Assembly (NCBI RefSeq): GCF_001418105.1
Contig: NZ_LIQI01000022.1
Span: 434,001 to 498,000, forward strand
DNA: 64,000 bases
Source of the DNA: Lacinutrix himadriensis
GTDB taxonomy: Bacteria > Bacteroidota > Bacteroidia > Flavobacteriales > Flavobacteriaceae
Direction of reading: 5' to 3'
Below the pieces are notes generated by a model. That model was not told the origin of the DNA. It made no database searches and worked only from the letters and a program-made list of their open reading frames with translations. This document shows positions 43,196 to 51,738 of this stretch, one piece after another; within the stretch, counting starts at the first letter, position 1, and every line of letters begins with the position of its first letter. Made by a program: the position numbers and the translations under genes.

Positions 43196-45940
43196 TTATT
43201 CAATAATTATTTTCTTAATAATTGCTTTATTTCCTGTTTTAATTTCTACTAGATACAATCCAGATTGTACGTTATTTAATGTAACTGTTTCATTAAAATT
43301 AGAGCTATTTACAAATCTATTATCATAGACCAATCTTCCTCTAACATCATAAACGGAAAGATTAATATCCTCCTCTAAAACCGTATTCATTTTAATATTA
43401 AATGTCCCTCTATTCGGATTAGGATAAATAACAAAATCCTCTACTTCAACCTGTTCAGCAACAGACAATGTAGATTCAGAACAAACCTCTAAAGACCATG
43501 AAGCTAATGCTCCACTATCACCTCCTGCATTGTCCACAAAAGTTAAAGTCCATGTACCATTAGGATCTTCTCCATTAAAATCTGCTAAATTCCCTACTGG
43601 CTGATAGGTTCCTCCATCAGTAAGCGGACAAGGCAATGATCCAGTAGCTACTGCGTCGTCAAACTGAATATCAAAATCATCATTACCTCCACAAATATAA
43701 CTAAAGAGGGAAACTACCGTTCCATTAGGACTAGTTAAAGTTGCTTGTAAATCGCCCAAATAGCTATGGGTACCAATTAGATTTAAAACATTAACATCTG
43801 TAATAACATCTCCACCAGATATAGCAACTGTAGAGGTAGTAGTTCCACTTGTTCCTGTTATAGGTATATTAAGCGGTACGTTAGGACTAGCTTTTGTAGC
43901 ACAAGTTATAATTGGACAACTTATCCCTGTTAAAGTAGTGATATAGTTTCCTTTCATTTCTGAGTCAGAACCAATAGCATTGGTGACCAATAAAGTCACA
44001 TCGTATGTTCCAGAAGTAGCGTAAGTTACTGTTGGATTTTCTGCTGTTGAAGTTGCTGGATTACCACCTTCAAAAGTCCAAGACCAAGATGTTGGAGTTC
44101 CTGTAGATATGTCTGTAAAATTTACTGTGTTATTAGTGTCTATACAAATACTCGAATTATCTACACTAAAGTCTGCAATTGGTTCTGCAACTAAAGCAGG
44201 CAAAGTATAACCACAATCTGTAAATTGAGTATGAATTGTAGTCAACTCACTTGCAGAATACCCCATATTTATTGCTGCTTGATAAGCGGCATTTGCGGCA
44301 TCGTCTTGACTAGAAGAACCATTTGTCATACCAAGACCTTCTAAAAATATTTTATCTGTTTGCGCACGACCAATAATATCATATATTTTCATTAGGCAAG
44401 TAGACCAAATTTGACCATCGGCATGCACACCTCCAGTTAAACCACCAGGATAAGATGCGCTATAATCTGTTGTTCTTCCACCCCAATATTCATTATGTCC
44501 ATCCCAATTAAAAACGTAGTTATAAGCAGGATCACTTGATCCCCAATTTCCTAAACTTCTATTATAAGATTGCGCCCAATAATCGCCACTTCCTTCACTA
44601 AGTCCGTTTACTTGAGATAGATTACCGTTAGTAACCCAATCATGAATTCCGTGACCTAATTCATGGTGAACAACATCAGAATCTTCAGCATCATCTACAC
44701 CTCCTTCACCAAAAGCAAGAGATCCAGATCCACTTAGATAATGCGAATTATCAGACCCACTTAAACCATGAGGATCTACACGTACACCACCAGTATATTG
44801 AATTGGAGCAATATTTAAGTTTAGTACCGTATTAATATAACGCATGGAAGCATCAATATGGTAATACACACTTACCGCTTCAAATGCATCATCTGCTCTT
44901 TGAAAATTAAAACTAGAACTAGCTTGAGAAAAAAGTCCATTGTATGGAGATTCAATATCTACAACTTCAGCGTAAGGCCCTTTTAGTTGATAAGTACCTC
45001 CCGAAAATTCTAAATCTAAAAGTGTTTTGTTAAATGTTTGCGCGGTTAAAGCTGTAGAATTTGCATCGCTGCCATCTGTAATTCCTCCAGAACCATAAGC
45101 AACCATTGCTGAAGATAATGGATCTGGATCAAACACATTACCATCACCTGTAGCAAATCTATAACTTACACTTTCTTGGTTACATTCTATTTTGTTCTCT
45201 TTTTCAATACTTTTCTTTTTATCCTTTTCTCCATCATTACAGTAGAAAGAAATATCAAGAGCTTTAAAAATTTCTCCGCTATTAGCGTCTACAAAAACAT
45301 CCCATTCCCCAATTAAATCTTTGGAAATAAAATTAATTTGATACGCTAACCTAGAAGATTTACCTTGATGATAAATAAATAACTTATTGTTTTTATATTG
45401 AAAAGAGCCACTCACGCCTACATGTCTATAAGCGATATCTTCTGCTGTGCTTAAAGAAATACTTGGCGAAACAGAGGATAGCTCTACATTATATTGCAAT
45501 CCATTCATTACATAAGTAACCTGATTATTAGAATTAATATTCATTGTAATCTCAGATTTGTTGACTGGCAAACCATACTTATATTGTCTTAACCTTACGA
45601 TGGTTCCAGAAAGGCTGGTTCTAACGGCATGCAAGTTAAGTGCCTCGATTTCTTCTTTTTCAAGACCTAAGCTTTTCTTAAATTCTAACAAGTATTCTTT
45701 TGCCATATTTTCTGGGCTACTTGCTTTTGATTGATATTCAATACCGTAAATAGCAATGGGAAAACCTGTACTTCTATCTATCCTTTTATTATCGTTAAAT
45801 ACATAGGCTTGCTCTAATTTGGGCAAATCAATTTCAAAATTCTTTTTTGAGGAAGGTTTTTGGGCCATCATATTTGTTGTTAAAAACAAAGCCACTAAAA
45901 ACAAAACATAATGTGTTTTTATAAAAGTAATATTTTTCAT
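43196..45940 (-). CDS. secreted M36 (fungalysin) metallopeptidase with PKD, P-domain and T9SS sorting tail
   Basis: 914 aa. A Sec signal peptide (ALFLTTNMMAQ) is followed by an FTP-type propeptide (about 30-230), the catalytic domain with zinc motif HHELGHGIHDW (HExxH type), and a downstream Glu in GLSEGSGDYWAQ. Next come a PKD domain (SWSWTFEGGNPATS), a proprotein-convertase P-domain (NGTWTLTFVDNAGGD) and a T9SS type A sorting domain (IYPNPNRGTFNIKM...KKIIIE). It should be exported, sorted by T9SS, and act on extracellular protein. Transcribed alone, towards the alginate cluster. Confidence 0.94.
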   Translation of the reverse strand: MKNITFIKTHYVLFLVALFLTTNMMAQKPSSKKNFEIDLPKLEQAYVFNDNKRIDRSTGFPIAIYGIEYQSKASSPENMAKEYLLEFKKSLGLEKEEIEALNLHAVRTSLSGTIVRLRQYKYGLPVNKSEITMNINSNNQVTYVMNGLQYNVELSSVSPSISLSTAEDIAYRHVGVSGSFQYKNNKLFIYHQGKSSRLAYQINFISKDLIGEWDVFVDANSGEIFKALDISFYCNDGEKDKKKSIEKENKIECNQESVSYRFATGDGNVFDPDPLSSAMVAYGSGGITDGSDANSTALTAQTFNKTLLDLEFSGGTYQLKGPYAEVVDIESPYNGLFSQASSSFNFQRADDAFEAVSVYYHIDASMRYINTVLNLNIAPIQYTGGVRVDPHGLSGSDNSHYLSGSGSLAFGEGGVDDAEDSDVVHHELGHGIHDWVTNGNLSQVNGLSEGSGDYWAQSYNRSLGNWGSSDPAYNYVFNWDGHNEYWGGRTTDYSASYPGGLTGGVHADGQIWSTCLMKIYDIIGRAQTDKIFLEGLGMTNGSSSQDDAANAAYQAAINMGYSASELTTIHTQFTDCGYTLPALVAEPIADFSVDNSSICIDTNNTVNFTDISTGTPTSWSWTFEGGNPATSTAENPTVTYATSGTYDVTLLVTNAIGSDSEMKGNYITTLTGISCPIITCATKASPNVPLNIPITGTSGTTTSTVAISGGDVITDVNVLNLIGTHSYLGDLQATLTSPNGTVVSLFSYICGGNDDFDIQFDDAVATGSLPCPLTDGGTYQPVGNLADFNGEDPNGTWTLTFVDNAGGDSGALASWSLEVCSESTLSVAEQVEVEDFVIYPNPNRGTFNIKMNTVLEEDINLSVYDVRGRLVYDNRFVNSSNFNETVTLNNVQSGLYLVEIKTGNKAIIKKIIIE

Positions 45941-46014
45941 TGGAGGGTTTTTTAGTTCCTCGATATTACATTTTTATAATTTATTTAACAATTTTTGTCG
46001 TTATACAAAACAAA

Positions 46015-46036
46015 AAAAGCGACATAAGTCGCTTTT
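46015..46036. terminator. intrinsic terminator downstream of ssb
   Basis: AAAAGCGAC / GTCGCTTTT stem with an ATAA loop; the minus-strand reading ends in T. The same GCGAC core occurs at 43144-43163. Confidence 0.75.
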
Positions 46037-46058
46037 CTTTAATTTGGTTCATAAAATA

Positions 46059-46391
46059 CTATTTTCCTAGCATCAACAATTCGTTACAAACTACTTCTGT
46101 GGTGTAACGCTTTACACCTTCTTTATCTTCCCAACTTCTGGTGGTAAGCTTCCCTTCTATTGCAATTTCTTTTCCTTTGGTAACATACTTCTCTACAATC
46201 TCGGCAGTTTTACCCCAAGCTACAATATTGTGCCATTGCGTATCTGTTATTTTTTCGCCTTTTGCGTTTTTATAGCTTTCATTGGTTGCTATAGAAAACT
46301 TGGCTAACATTTTACCCGTTTCTAAATTAATGATTTCTGGATCGTTTCCTAAGTTTCCAATTAACTGTACTTTGTTTCTTAACGTATTCAT
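46059..46391 (-). CDS. ssb: single-stranded DNA-binding protein, short form
   Basis: 110 aa OB-fold protein: NKVQLIGNLGNDPE, FSIATNE, DTQWHNIVAWGKTAE and IEGKLTTRSWEDKEG are SSB blocks. It ends at VVCNELLMLGK and lacks the disordered linker and acidic DDDxPF tail by which housekeeping SSB recruits partner proteins. A second full-length SSB is therefore expected elsewhere in the genome. No mobile-element or competence genes adjoin it. Confidence 0.93.
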   Translation of the reverse strand: MNTLRNKVQLIGNLGNDPEIINLETGKMLAKFSIATNESYKNAKGEKITDTQWHNIVAWGKTAEIVEKYVTKGKEIAIEGKLTTRSWEDKEGVKRYTTEVVCNELLMLGK

Positions 46392-46560
46392 AAGATAAGG
46401 TTTTTATTATATTGAATTTCATTAGTTCCATTCAACACTGCAAAGATGAAACAACATGCAAATATTAGTCGGTTGTTACACATTTAAAATCGTTTGTAAA
46501 TGTTTGTAGTCGTTTGTAAACGGAAAATAATTTACTATATTAGCCTATAAACCAGCACTT

Positions 46561-47061
46561 ATGAAGCACTTCGCATCCGTTTTTACAATTCTATTTTTTA
46601 TTGCAATAAATTGTTCAGCACAAGAAAATACATTAAAATTTATAGAAGGAAGCACATCACCTAGCGCTACTTTGCAAGAGGCTTCTTGGATTTCAGGTTC
46701 CTGGAAAGGGGAAGCCTTTGGCGGAATTACCGAAGAAATTTGGAGTCCACCGCTTGGAGATTCCATGATGTTTTCCTTTAAACTTGTTGCAGATAATAAA
46801 GTGGTGTTTTATGAACTTGGTGGCATCCGACAAGTTGACGACACCTTAATTTTTCAGCTAAAACATTTTGGAAATGATTTTAAAGGCTGGGAAGAAAAAG
46901 ACGAAACTATAGACGCTAAACTCGTTAAAATAGAAGAAAATCGTATCTACTTTGACCAGTTCACTTTCGAAAAAATAAACGAAAACGAGATTAATATATA
47001 CGTCGTTGTGAAAGATAACGGTAAAGCTGAAGAAATAAAATTCACTTATAAAAGAGATTAA
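46561..47061 (+). CDS. DUF6265-type secreted protein
   Basis: 166 aa with a signal peptide (MKHFASVFTILFFIAINCSAQ). Residues about 38-166 hold the beta-rich block ASWISGSWKGEAFGG, TEEIWSPP, FELKHFGNDFKGWEEKD-like segments typical of DUF6265. The function is unknown; the family often sits with small acetyltransferases. The Cys at residue 18 is not in a proper lipobox. The next gene starts at the base after the stop, so the two are co-transcribed. Confidence 0.82.
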   Translation: MKHFASVFTILFFIAINCSAQENTLKFIEGSTSPSATLQEASWISGSWKGEAFGGITEEIWSPPLGDSMMFSFKLVADNKVVFYELGGIRQVDDTLIFQLKHFGNDFKGWEEKDETIDAKLVKIEENRIYFDQFTFEKINENEINIYVVVKDNGKAEEIKFTYKRD

Positions 47062-47592
47062 ATGAAATTCCATATCGAAACAGAAAGACTTCTTTTAAGA
47101 GAACTTAGATTAACAGACCTTGAAGGAATGTTTGCTTTAGATTCGGATCCAGAAGTACATAAATACTTAGGTAATAAACCCGTAAAATCTATAAATGAAT
47201 CTAAAAAAATACTAGAAAGTGTATTAACGCAATACAAAGAAAGAGGTATTGGTAGATTTGCTGTTATAGAAAAAAGCACAGGAGATTTTGTTGGCTGGTC
47301 TGGTTTGCGTTTAAACACAGAATACAACATGAATGGTTTTACCGAATATTATGATGTTGGCTACCGACTTATAAAACGTTTTTGGGGAAAAGGCTATGCA
47401 ACAGAATCTGGAAAAGCATCGGTAGATTATGCTTTTAATGTTTTAAAACTTCCTGAAATTTATGCTACCACAGAAATTGGAAATGAAGCTTCACATAACG
47501 CATTATTAAAATTAGGATTACATTATGTGGAAGATTTTTATTTTGAACAAGAGCAAATGAACTTACGTTGGTATACACTAGAAAACAAATAA
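47062..47592 (+). CDS. GNAT N-acetyltransferase, RimJ/RimL type
   Basis: 176 aa. The opening FHIETERLLLRELRLTDLEGM is typical of RimL-like enzymes, and the acetyl-CoA site shows as RFWGKGYATESGKA. It transfers acetyl from acetyl-CoA to an amine; whether the target is a ribosomal protein, an antibiotic or another amine cannot be told. It abuts the genes on both sides, so it belongs to a three-gene unit. Confidence 0.9.
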   Translation: MKFHIETERLLLRELRLTDLEGMFALDSDPEVHKYLGNKPVKSINESKKILESVLTQYKERGIGRFAVIEKSTGDFVGWSGLRLNTEYNMNGFTEYYDVGYRLIKRFWGKGYATESGKASVDYAFNVLKLPEIYATTEIGNEASHNALLKLGLHYVEDFYFEQEQMNLRWYTLENK

Positions 47593-47594
47593 CT

Positions 47595-47945
47595 ATGCAA
47601 AAAAAATGTCCGGAATGTGGTGATAAAATTGTTGGTAGAATAGACAAGAAATTTTGCAGTGATGCCTGCAGAAATGCATACAACAATAGTGTAAATAAAG
47701 ACAGTAAAAATTTAATACGCAACACCAATAATAGGTTGCGAAAAAACTATAGAATTCTCGAAGCACTGAACCCGGATAAAAAAACAAAAAGTTCTAGAGC
47801 AAAACTTATAGAAAAAGGCTTCGACTTTAATTACTTCACAAGCATTTACACCACTAAAGCAGGAACGGTGTACTACTTTGTTTACGATCAAGGTTATTTG
47901 CCTCTAGAAGGCGATTATTATGCTTTGGTAAAAAGAGAAAGTTAA
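47595..47945 (+). CDS. small zinc-ribbon protein (DUF2116-like)
   Basis: 116 aa from the ATG at 47595, which follows the acetyltransferase by 2 nt; a longer frame into that gene is not credible. CPECG and CSDACRNAYNN near the N-terminus form a zinc ribbon of the DUF2116 type. The rest is basic (NNRLRKNYRILEALNP), so nucleic-acid binding is possible. The function is unknown. Confidence 0.82.
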   Translation: MQKKCPECGDKIVGRIDKKFCSDACRNAYNNSVNKDSKNLIRNTNNRLRKNYRILEALNPDKKTKSSRAKLIEKGFDFNYFTSIYTTKAGTVYYFVYDQGYLPLEGDYYALVKRES

Positions 47946-47949
47946 TACG

Positions 47950-48414
47950 CTATTTCCAAGTATGTCCTTTTAATTGCAAAGCAGCTTTAAGAATATCTTT
48001 CTGGCTAATTTGCCCTACTAATTTACCATTTTCTAATATTGGAAAACGTCTATGTTTAGATTCTAAAAACATATTGGCAGCATCAAAAATATTCATATTA
48101 CCATCCATAGTATCCACATTTTTAACCATGCGTTTTTCTACATTGTCTTGCGCCATTGGCATATTATAATATCTACTTTCGCTAATTTGCTTTAAACAAT
48201 CTCCTTCACTTATAATACCAACCAATTCATTGTTTGCATTTACAACTGGTCCTCCAGAAATTTTATTGGTAATAAGGGCTTCTATAACTTCATCCACAGA
48301 TTGCTCCGGCCTAAAAGTGATTAAATTCTTGGTCATATAATCACTTACTCTTAATTGCGTTTGGTCTACAGCGTTCTGCTGCTTCCTTGCTCCTTGAAAA
48401 CTTTTAATACCCAT
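47950..48414 (-). CDS. CBS-domain pair protein
   Basis: 154 aa, two CBS domains: VSDYMTKNLITFRPEQSVDEVIEALI to VGIISEGDCLK and VEKRMVKNVDTMDGNMNIFDAAN to VGQISQKDILKA. Such stand-alone Bateman modules bind adenosine nucleotides and regulate a partner, not identified here. It is convergent with the zinc-ribbon gene, with 4 nt between stops and no obvious terminator. Confidence 0.93.
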   Translation of the reverse strand: MGIKSFQGARKQQNAVDQTQLRVSDYMTKNLITFRPEQSVDEVIEALITNKISGGPVVNANNELVGIISEGDCLKQISESRYYNMPMAQDNVEKRMVKNVDTMDGNMNIFDAANMFLESKHRRFPILENGKLVGQISQKDILKAALQLKGHTWK

Positions 48415-48525
48415 AATAATAGCGTTTGATTCACTTAAATATACTGATTATAAACGATTTATCCTAAACCAAAAAATGCTAATTATTATTTCCTATTTTT
48501 ATAGGTAAATAATACATCCTAAACC

Positions 48526-50829
48526 ATGTTTAAAAAAATTATTGCAATCCTTATTATTTGCCTAGCTATCTATTGTAGTTTTGATGCTTTACTGCCAAAT
48601 ACCATTTCGACAATAGATGCACCTGAAACTTCTTTTTCTACCCAACGTGCATTAATTCAACTGAAAGAAATTTCTAAAAAACCTCATTTCCTTGGTAACC
48701 AAGCACATCAAGAGGTTAGAGATTATATTGTAAAAGAACTTGAAAAACTTGGTTTAGAAACCCAAATACAAGAGGATTATTCCATGAGTCAATGGGGAAA
48801 TCTATCGAAGCCTAAAAACATTTTAGCAAGAATAAAAGGAAGGGATAACAGCAAAGCACTACTCCTGCTTTCGCATTATGATAGCAATCCGCATTCTTCT
48901 TTTGGAGCTAGTGATGCTGGTTCTGGCGTGGTAACTATTTTAGAAGGTGTTCGCGCTTTTTTAGCGGAAAATAAAACTCCGAAAAACGACATTATTATTC
49001 TCATTTCGGATGGTGAAGAACTAGGATTAAATGGCGCAGATATTTTTGTAAACAAGCATCCTTGGTCTAAAGATGTTGGTTTGGTTTTAAATTTTGAAGC
49101 TCGTGGTTCTGGCGGACCAAGTTATATGCTTATTGAAACCAACCAAGGAAATGCAAACCTAATGAAAGCCTTTGTAAAGGCGAACCCCAAATATCCTGTG
49201 GCAAATTCCTTAGCATATAGCATTTATAAAATGCTTCCTAATGATACCGATTTAACGCGTTTTAGAGCAGATAAAGATATTGATGGTTTTAATTTTGCTT
49301 TTATTGATGACCATTTTGATTACCATACCGCTTTAGACACCTATGAAAGATTAGATAGAAACACTTTAGAGCATCAAGGTTCTTACCTCATGCCACTACT
49401 CCATCATTTTAGTAATGCGAACCTCAACAATGTAAAAAGTACCGAAGATTATATGTACTTTAATGTTCCATTTTTTAAAACGATTATCTATCCTTTTTCA
49501 TGGATTTGGCCCATGCTAATTCTAGCAATTATTGGATTTATTGGTTTACTTATTTATGGGTTTAAAGAAAAGTCGTTAAACGCAAAAGATATATTAAAAG
49601 GTTTTATTCCATTTTCACTAAGTCTTGTCGTTGGCGGTTTATTTACTTTTTTCGGGTGGGAAATTTTAAAATTTCTGTATCCGCAGTATCAAGAAATGCT
49701 TCATGGCTTTACGTATAATGGTCATACTTACATTGCAGCATTCACCTGTTTAACATTAGCAATCTGTTTTTATAGTTATCATGTGTTTAAAGGTTCTGAA
49801 AAACCCGTGAACCTACTCATTGCACCAATAGTTTTCTGGTTGCTTATTTGTGTTATTGTTGCTTTACAACTAGAAGGTGCTAGCTTTTTTATTATTCCGG
49901 TTTACTTTGGTTTATTAAGCTTATTTTTAATGATAAGACAGCAAAAACCGAGTTTAATTCTATTAGCGTTATTAGCGATTCCGGTGTTGTTTATCATCTC
50001 ACCTCTTGTAAAAATGTTTCCGGTTGGTTTGGGTTTAAAAATCTTATTTGCTTCCGCCATATTTGTAGTATTAATTTTTGGATTATTAGTTTCTGTTTTC
50101 GGATTTTTAAAACATAAAAAACGCTGGTCATATTTCTTTTTAGTCTTCGGAATTGGTTTTCTTATAACGGCACATTTCAACTCTAAATTCACCAAAGACA
50201 CGCCAAAACCAAACAGTCTTTTATATGTTTTAGATACGAATGAAAATACTGCGGTTTGGGCAACCTATGATGATATATTAGACACATGGACCGAAAGCTT
50301 TTTAACCGACAATCCTGATCGTGCTACAGCGCTTTCTAAAAACACCATTGGTAGTAAGTATAAGTCTAGTTTTACGTTTACAAAAAATGCCGCAGTAAAA
50401 GATATTGCCAAACCTAAGATTGAAATATCACACGATACGATTATTAATGGGGAACGAAAAGTTGCTATTTGTGTAACCTCGCGACGAAATGCTGCACGTT
50501 TTGAAATTTTTTCAGACAGTACTAATGTTTTTAATTCTTTCACAATCAATGGTGTTTCTGCTAAAAAAGACGAAGCCACTGGAACCGTTTTCAGGGAAAG
50601 ATTAAACAATCGTTTGTTTAGTTATTACGTAGCAGACAACGAACCTTTAGACATGATTTTCACGATTCCTGTTTCGCAAAAAACAAGCATACAAGTATAT
50701 GAAGCTACTTATGATTTATTAAAAAACGAAGCTTTTACTATTTCACCAAGAGAAGAAAATATGATTCCGAAACCTTTCATATTAAACGATGCTATAGTTA
50801 CTAAAACAAAGGTTACCTTAAATAATTAG
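48526..50829 (+). CDS. M28-family aminopeptidase with membrane domain
   Basis: 767 aa. An N-terminal anchor helix precedes the M28 zinc-peptidase domain (about 30-310): the first His and Asp in LLLSHYDSNPHS, the bridging Asp in GASDAGSGV, the catalytic Glu-Glu in SDGEELGLNG, a metal Glu or Asp in NFEARGSGG and the last His in DDHFDYHTALDTYE. A block of eight or nine transmembrane helices (about 325-560) and a periplasmic C-terminal domain follow. Similar proteins are annotated as membrane-bound M28 peptidases; the substrate is probably short peptides outside the cytoplasm. Confidence 0.92.
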   Translation: MFKKIIAILIICLAIYCSFDALLPNTISTIDAPETSFSTQRALIQLKEISKKPHFLGNQAHQEVRDYIVKELEKLGLETQIQEDYSMSQWGNLSKPKNILARIKGRDNSKALLLLSHYDSNPHSSFGASDAGSGVVTILEGVRAFLAENKTPKNDIIILISDGEELGLNGADIFVNKHPWSKDVGLVLNFEARGSGGPSYMLIETNQGNANLMKAFVKANPKYPVANSLAYSIYKMLPNDTDLTRFRADKDIDGFNFAFIDDHFDYHTALDTYERLDRNTLEHQGSYLMPLLHHFSNANLNNVKSTEDYMYFNVPFFKTIIYPFSWIWPMLILAIIGFIGLLIYGFKEKSLNAKDILKGFIPFSLSLVVGGLFTFFGWEILKFLYPQYQEMLHGFTYNGHTYIAAFTCLTLAICFYSYHVFKGSEKPVNLLIAPIVFWLLICVIVALQLEGASFFIIPVYFGLLSLFLMIRQQKPSLILLALLAIPVLFIISPLVKMFPVGLGLKILFASAIFVVLIFGLLVSVFGFLKHKKRWSYFFLVFGIGFLITAHFNSKFTKDTPKPNSLLYVLDTNENTAVWATYDDILDTWTESFLTDNPDRATALSKNTIGSKYKSSFTFTKNAAVKDIAKPKIEISHDTIINGERKVAICVTSRRNAARFEIFSDSTNVFNSFTINGVSAKKDEATGTVFRERLNNRLFSYYVADNEPLDMIFTIPVSQKTSIQVYEATYDLLKNEAFTISPREENMIPKPFILNDAIVTKTKVTLNN

Positions 50830-50891
50830 TATAGTTTTAAGAGTATAACTGCATATTTTTTTTAGTTTTAGCCTCAGAAAAAACAAAACAA

Positions 50892-51590
50892 ATGAAAAAA
50901 TTACTTTTTATCGCATTATTATCCGCTAGTTATTCTTTAAGTGCGCAGAACAATTCTGAATTAAAAGAACACTATGAAGCTTACTATAAGCAGATGCGAA
51001 CACAAGGCGATGTGCAAGGTATTATAAATGGATTAACACATTTAAACATTATTGCTCCATCTGTTGCTAGAAAAGATACTTTAGCATATATATACATGAG
51101 TGAAAACAAATACATGCAAGCTTTAAATACTATTGGTGTAGATGTTGTTCCTACAGATTCGGATATGGCTTTAGAAATAAAAGCTATTTCTTTAAAATCT
51201 ATTAATCAGCCAGCACTTGCAGCACAACATTTTGAGGCATTGTTTAAGCGTGCTCCCAACGTAAATATTGCTTATGAATTAGCAGAACTTAATTTATCTA
51301 CTCAGAAATTTGACGAAGTAAACAAGTACATAACCTATGGATTAACAAATGCTACAGCAGAAATGCAACATGCATATTACGAAACAAAAACACCTTATCA
51401 AGTTTCTTTAAAAGCTGCCTTTTTATATTTAAAAGCAATGCTGAAGTTTAATGAAAATAAGGCTACAAACTTAGATGCTGCTGTTACTATTTTAGATGAA
51501 GCTATTGCTTTAAATCCTAATTTTAACTTAGCACTAATAAGTAAAAATGCTTTATTAACTCAAAAAGCACAAGACGTAAAAAAGGACTAA
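50892..51590 (+). CDS. secreted protein with TPR-like helices, unknown function
   Basis: 232 aa with a Sec leader (MKKLLFIALLSASYSLSAQ). The mature part is alpha-helical, with repeated patterns such as ALAAQHFEALFKRAPN and ILDEAIALNPNFNLALIS, which look like degenerate tetratricopeptide repeats and suggest a protein-binding role in the periplasm. I do not recognise a specific family. It stands alone before a strong terminator. Confidence 0.78.
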   Translation: MKKLLFIALLSASYSLSAQNNSELKEHYEAYYKQMRTQGDVQGIINGLTHLNIIAPSVARKDTLAYIYMSENKYMQALNTIGVDVVPTDSDMALEIKAISLKSINQPALAAQHFEALFKRAPNVNIAYELAELNLSTQKFDEVNKYITYGLTNATAEMQHAYYETKTPYQVSLKAAFLYLKAMLKFNENKATNLDAAVTILDEAIALNPNFNLALISKNALLTQKAQDVKKD

Positions 51591-51606
51591 TTTTAGTTTA
51601 TATCAT

Positions 51607-51640
51607 AAAAAAAGGCAACTCATGGAGTTGCCTTTTTTTT
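51607..51640. terminator. strong bidirectional terminator
   Basis: GGCAACTC / GAGTTGCC stem with an ATG loop, A run before and T run after. Confidence 0.9.
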
Positions 51641-51715
51641 TATCCTTTCGACCAAAGTGAAGAAGTCTATTTTTAATACTCTTTACGGTTTTTCGACTAC
51701 CTTCAAAATGACGAT
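51641..51715. repeat. decayed copy of a dispersed TTTCGACT-type repeat
   Basis: Contains CTTTCGACCAAAGTGAAGAAG and TTTTCGACTACCTTCAAAATG, two divergent versions of the palindromic element seen inside metG (TCGAGCGCAGTCGA). It lies just beyond the terminator and before the M13 peptidase stop. Confidence 0.5.
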
Positions 51716-51738
51716 ATTTAAAATATTACTATTCTATC

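Noticed and set aside
43139-46036. GCGAC-containing hairpins at both ends of the M36 protease gene as inverted repeats of a mobile element
   Set aside because: Each is a normal terminator with its own A and T runs; the shared core is short, there is no transposase, and flanking direct repeats are not seen.
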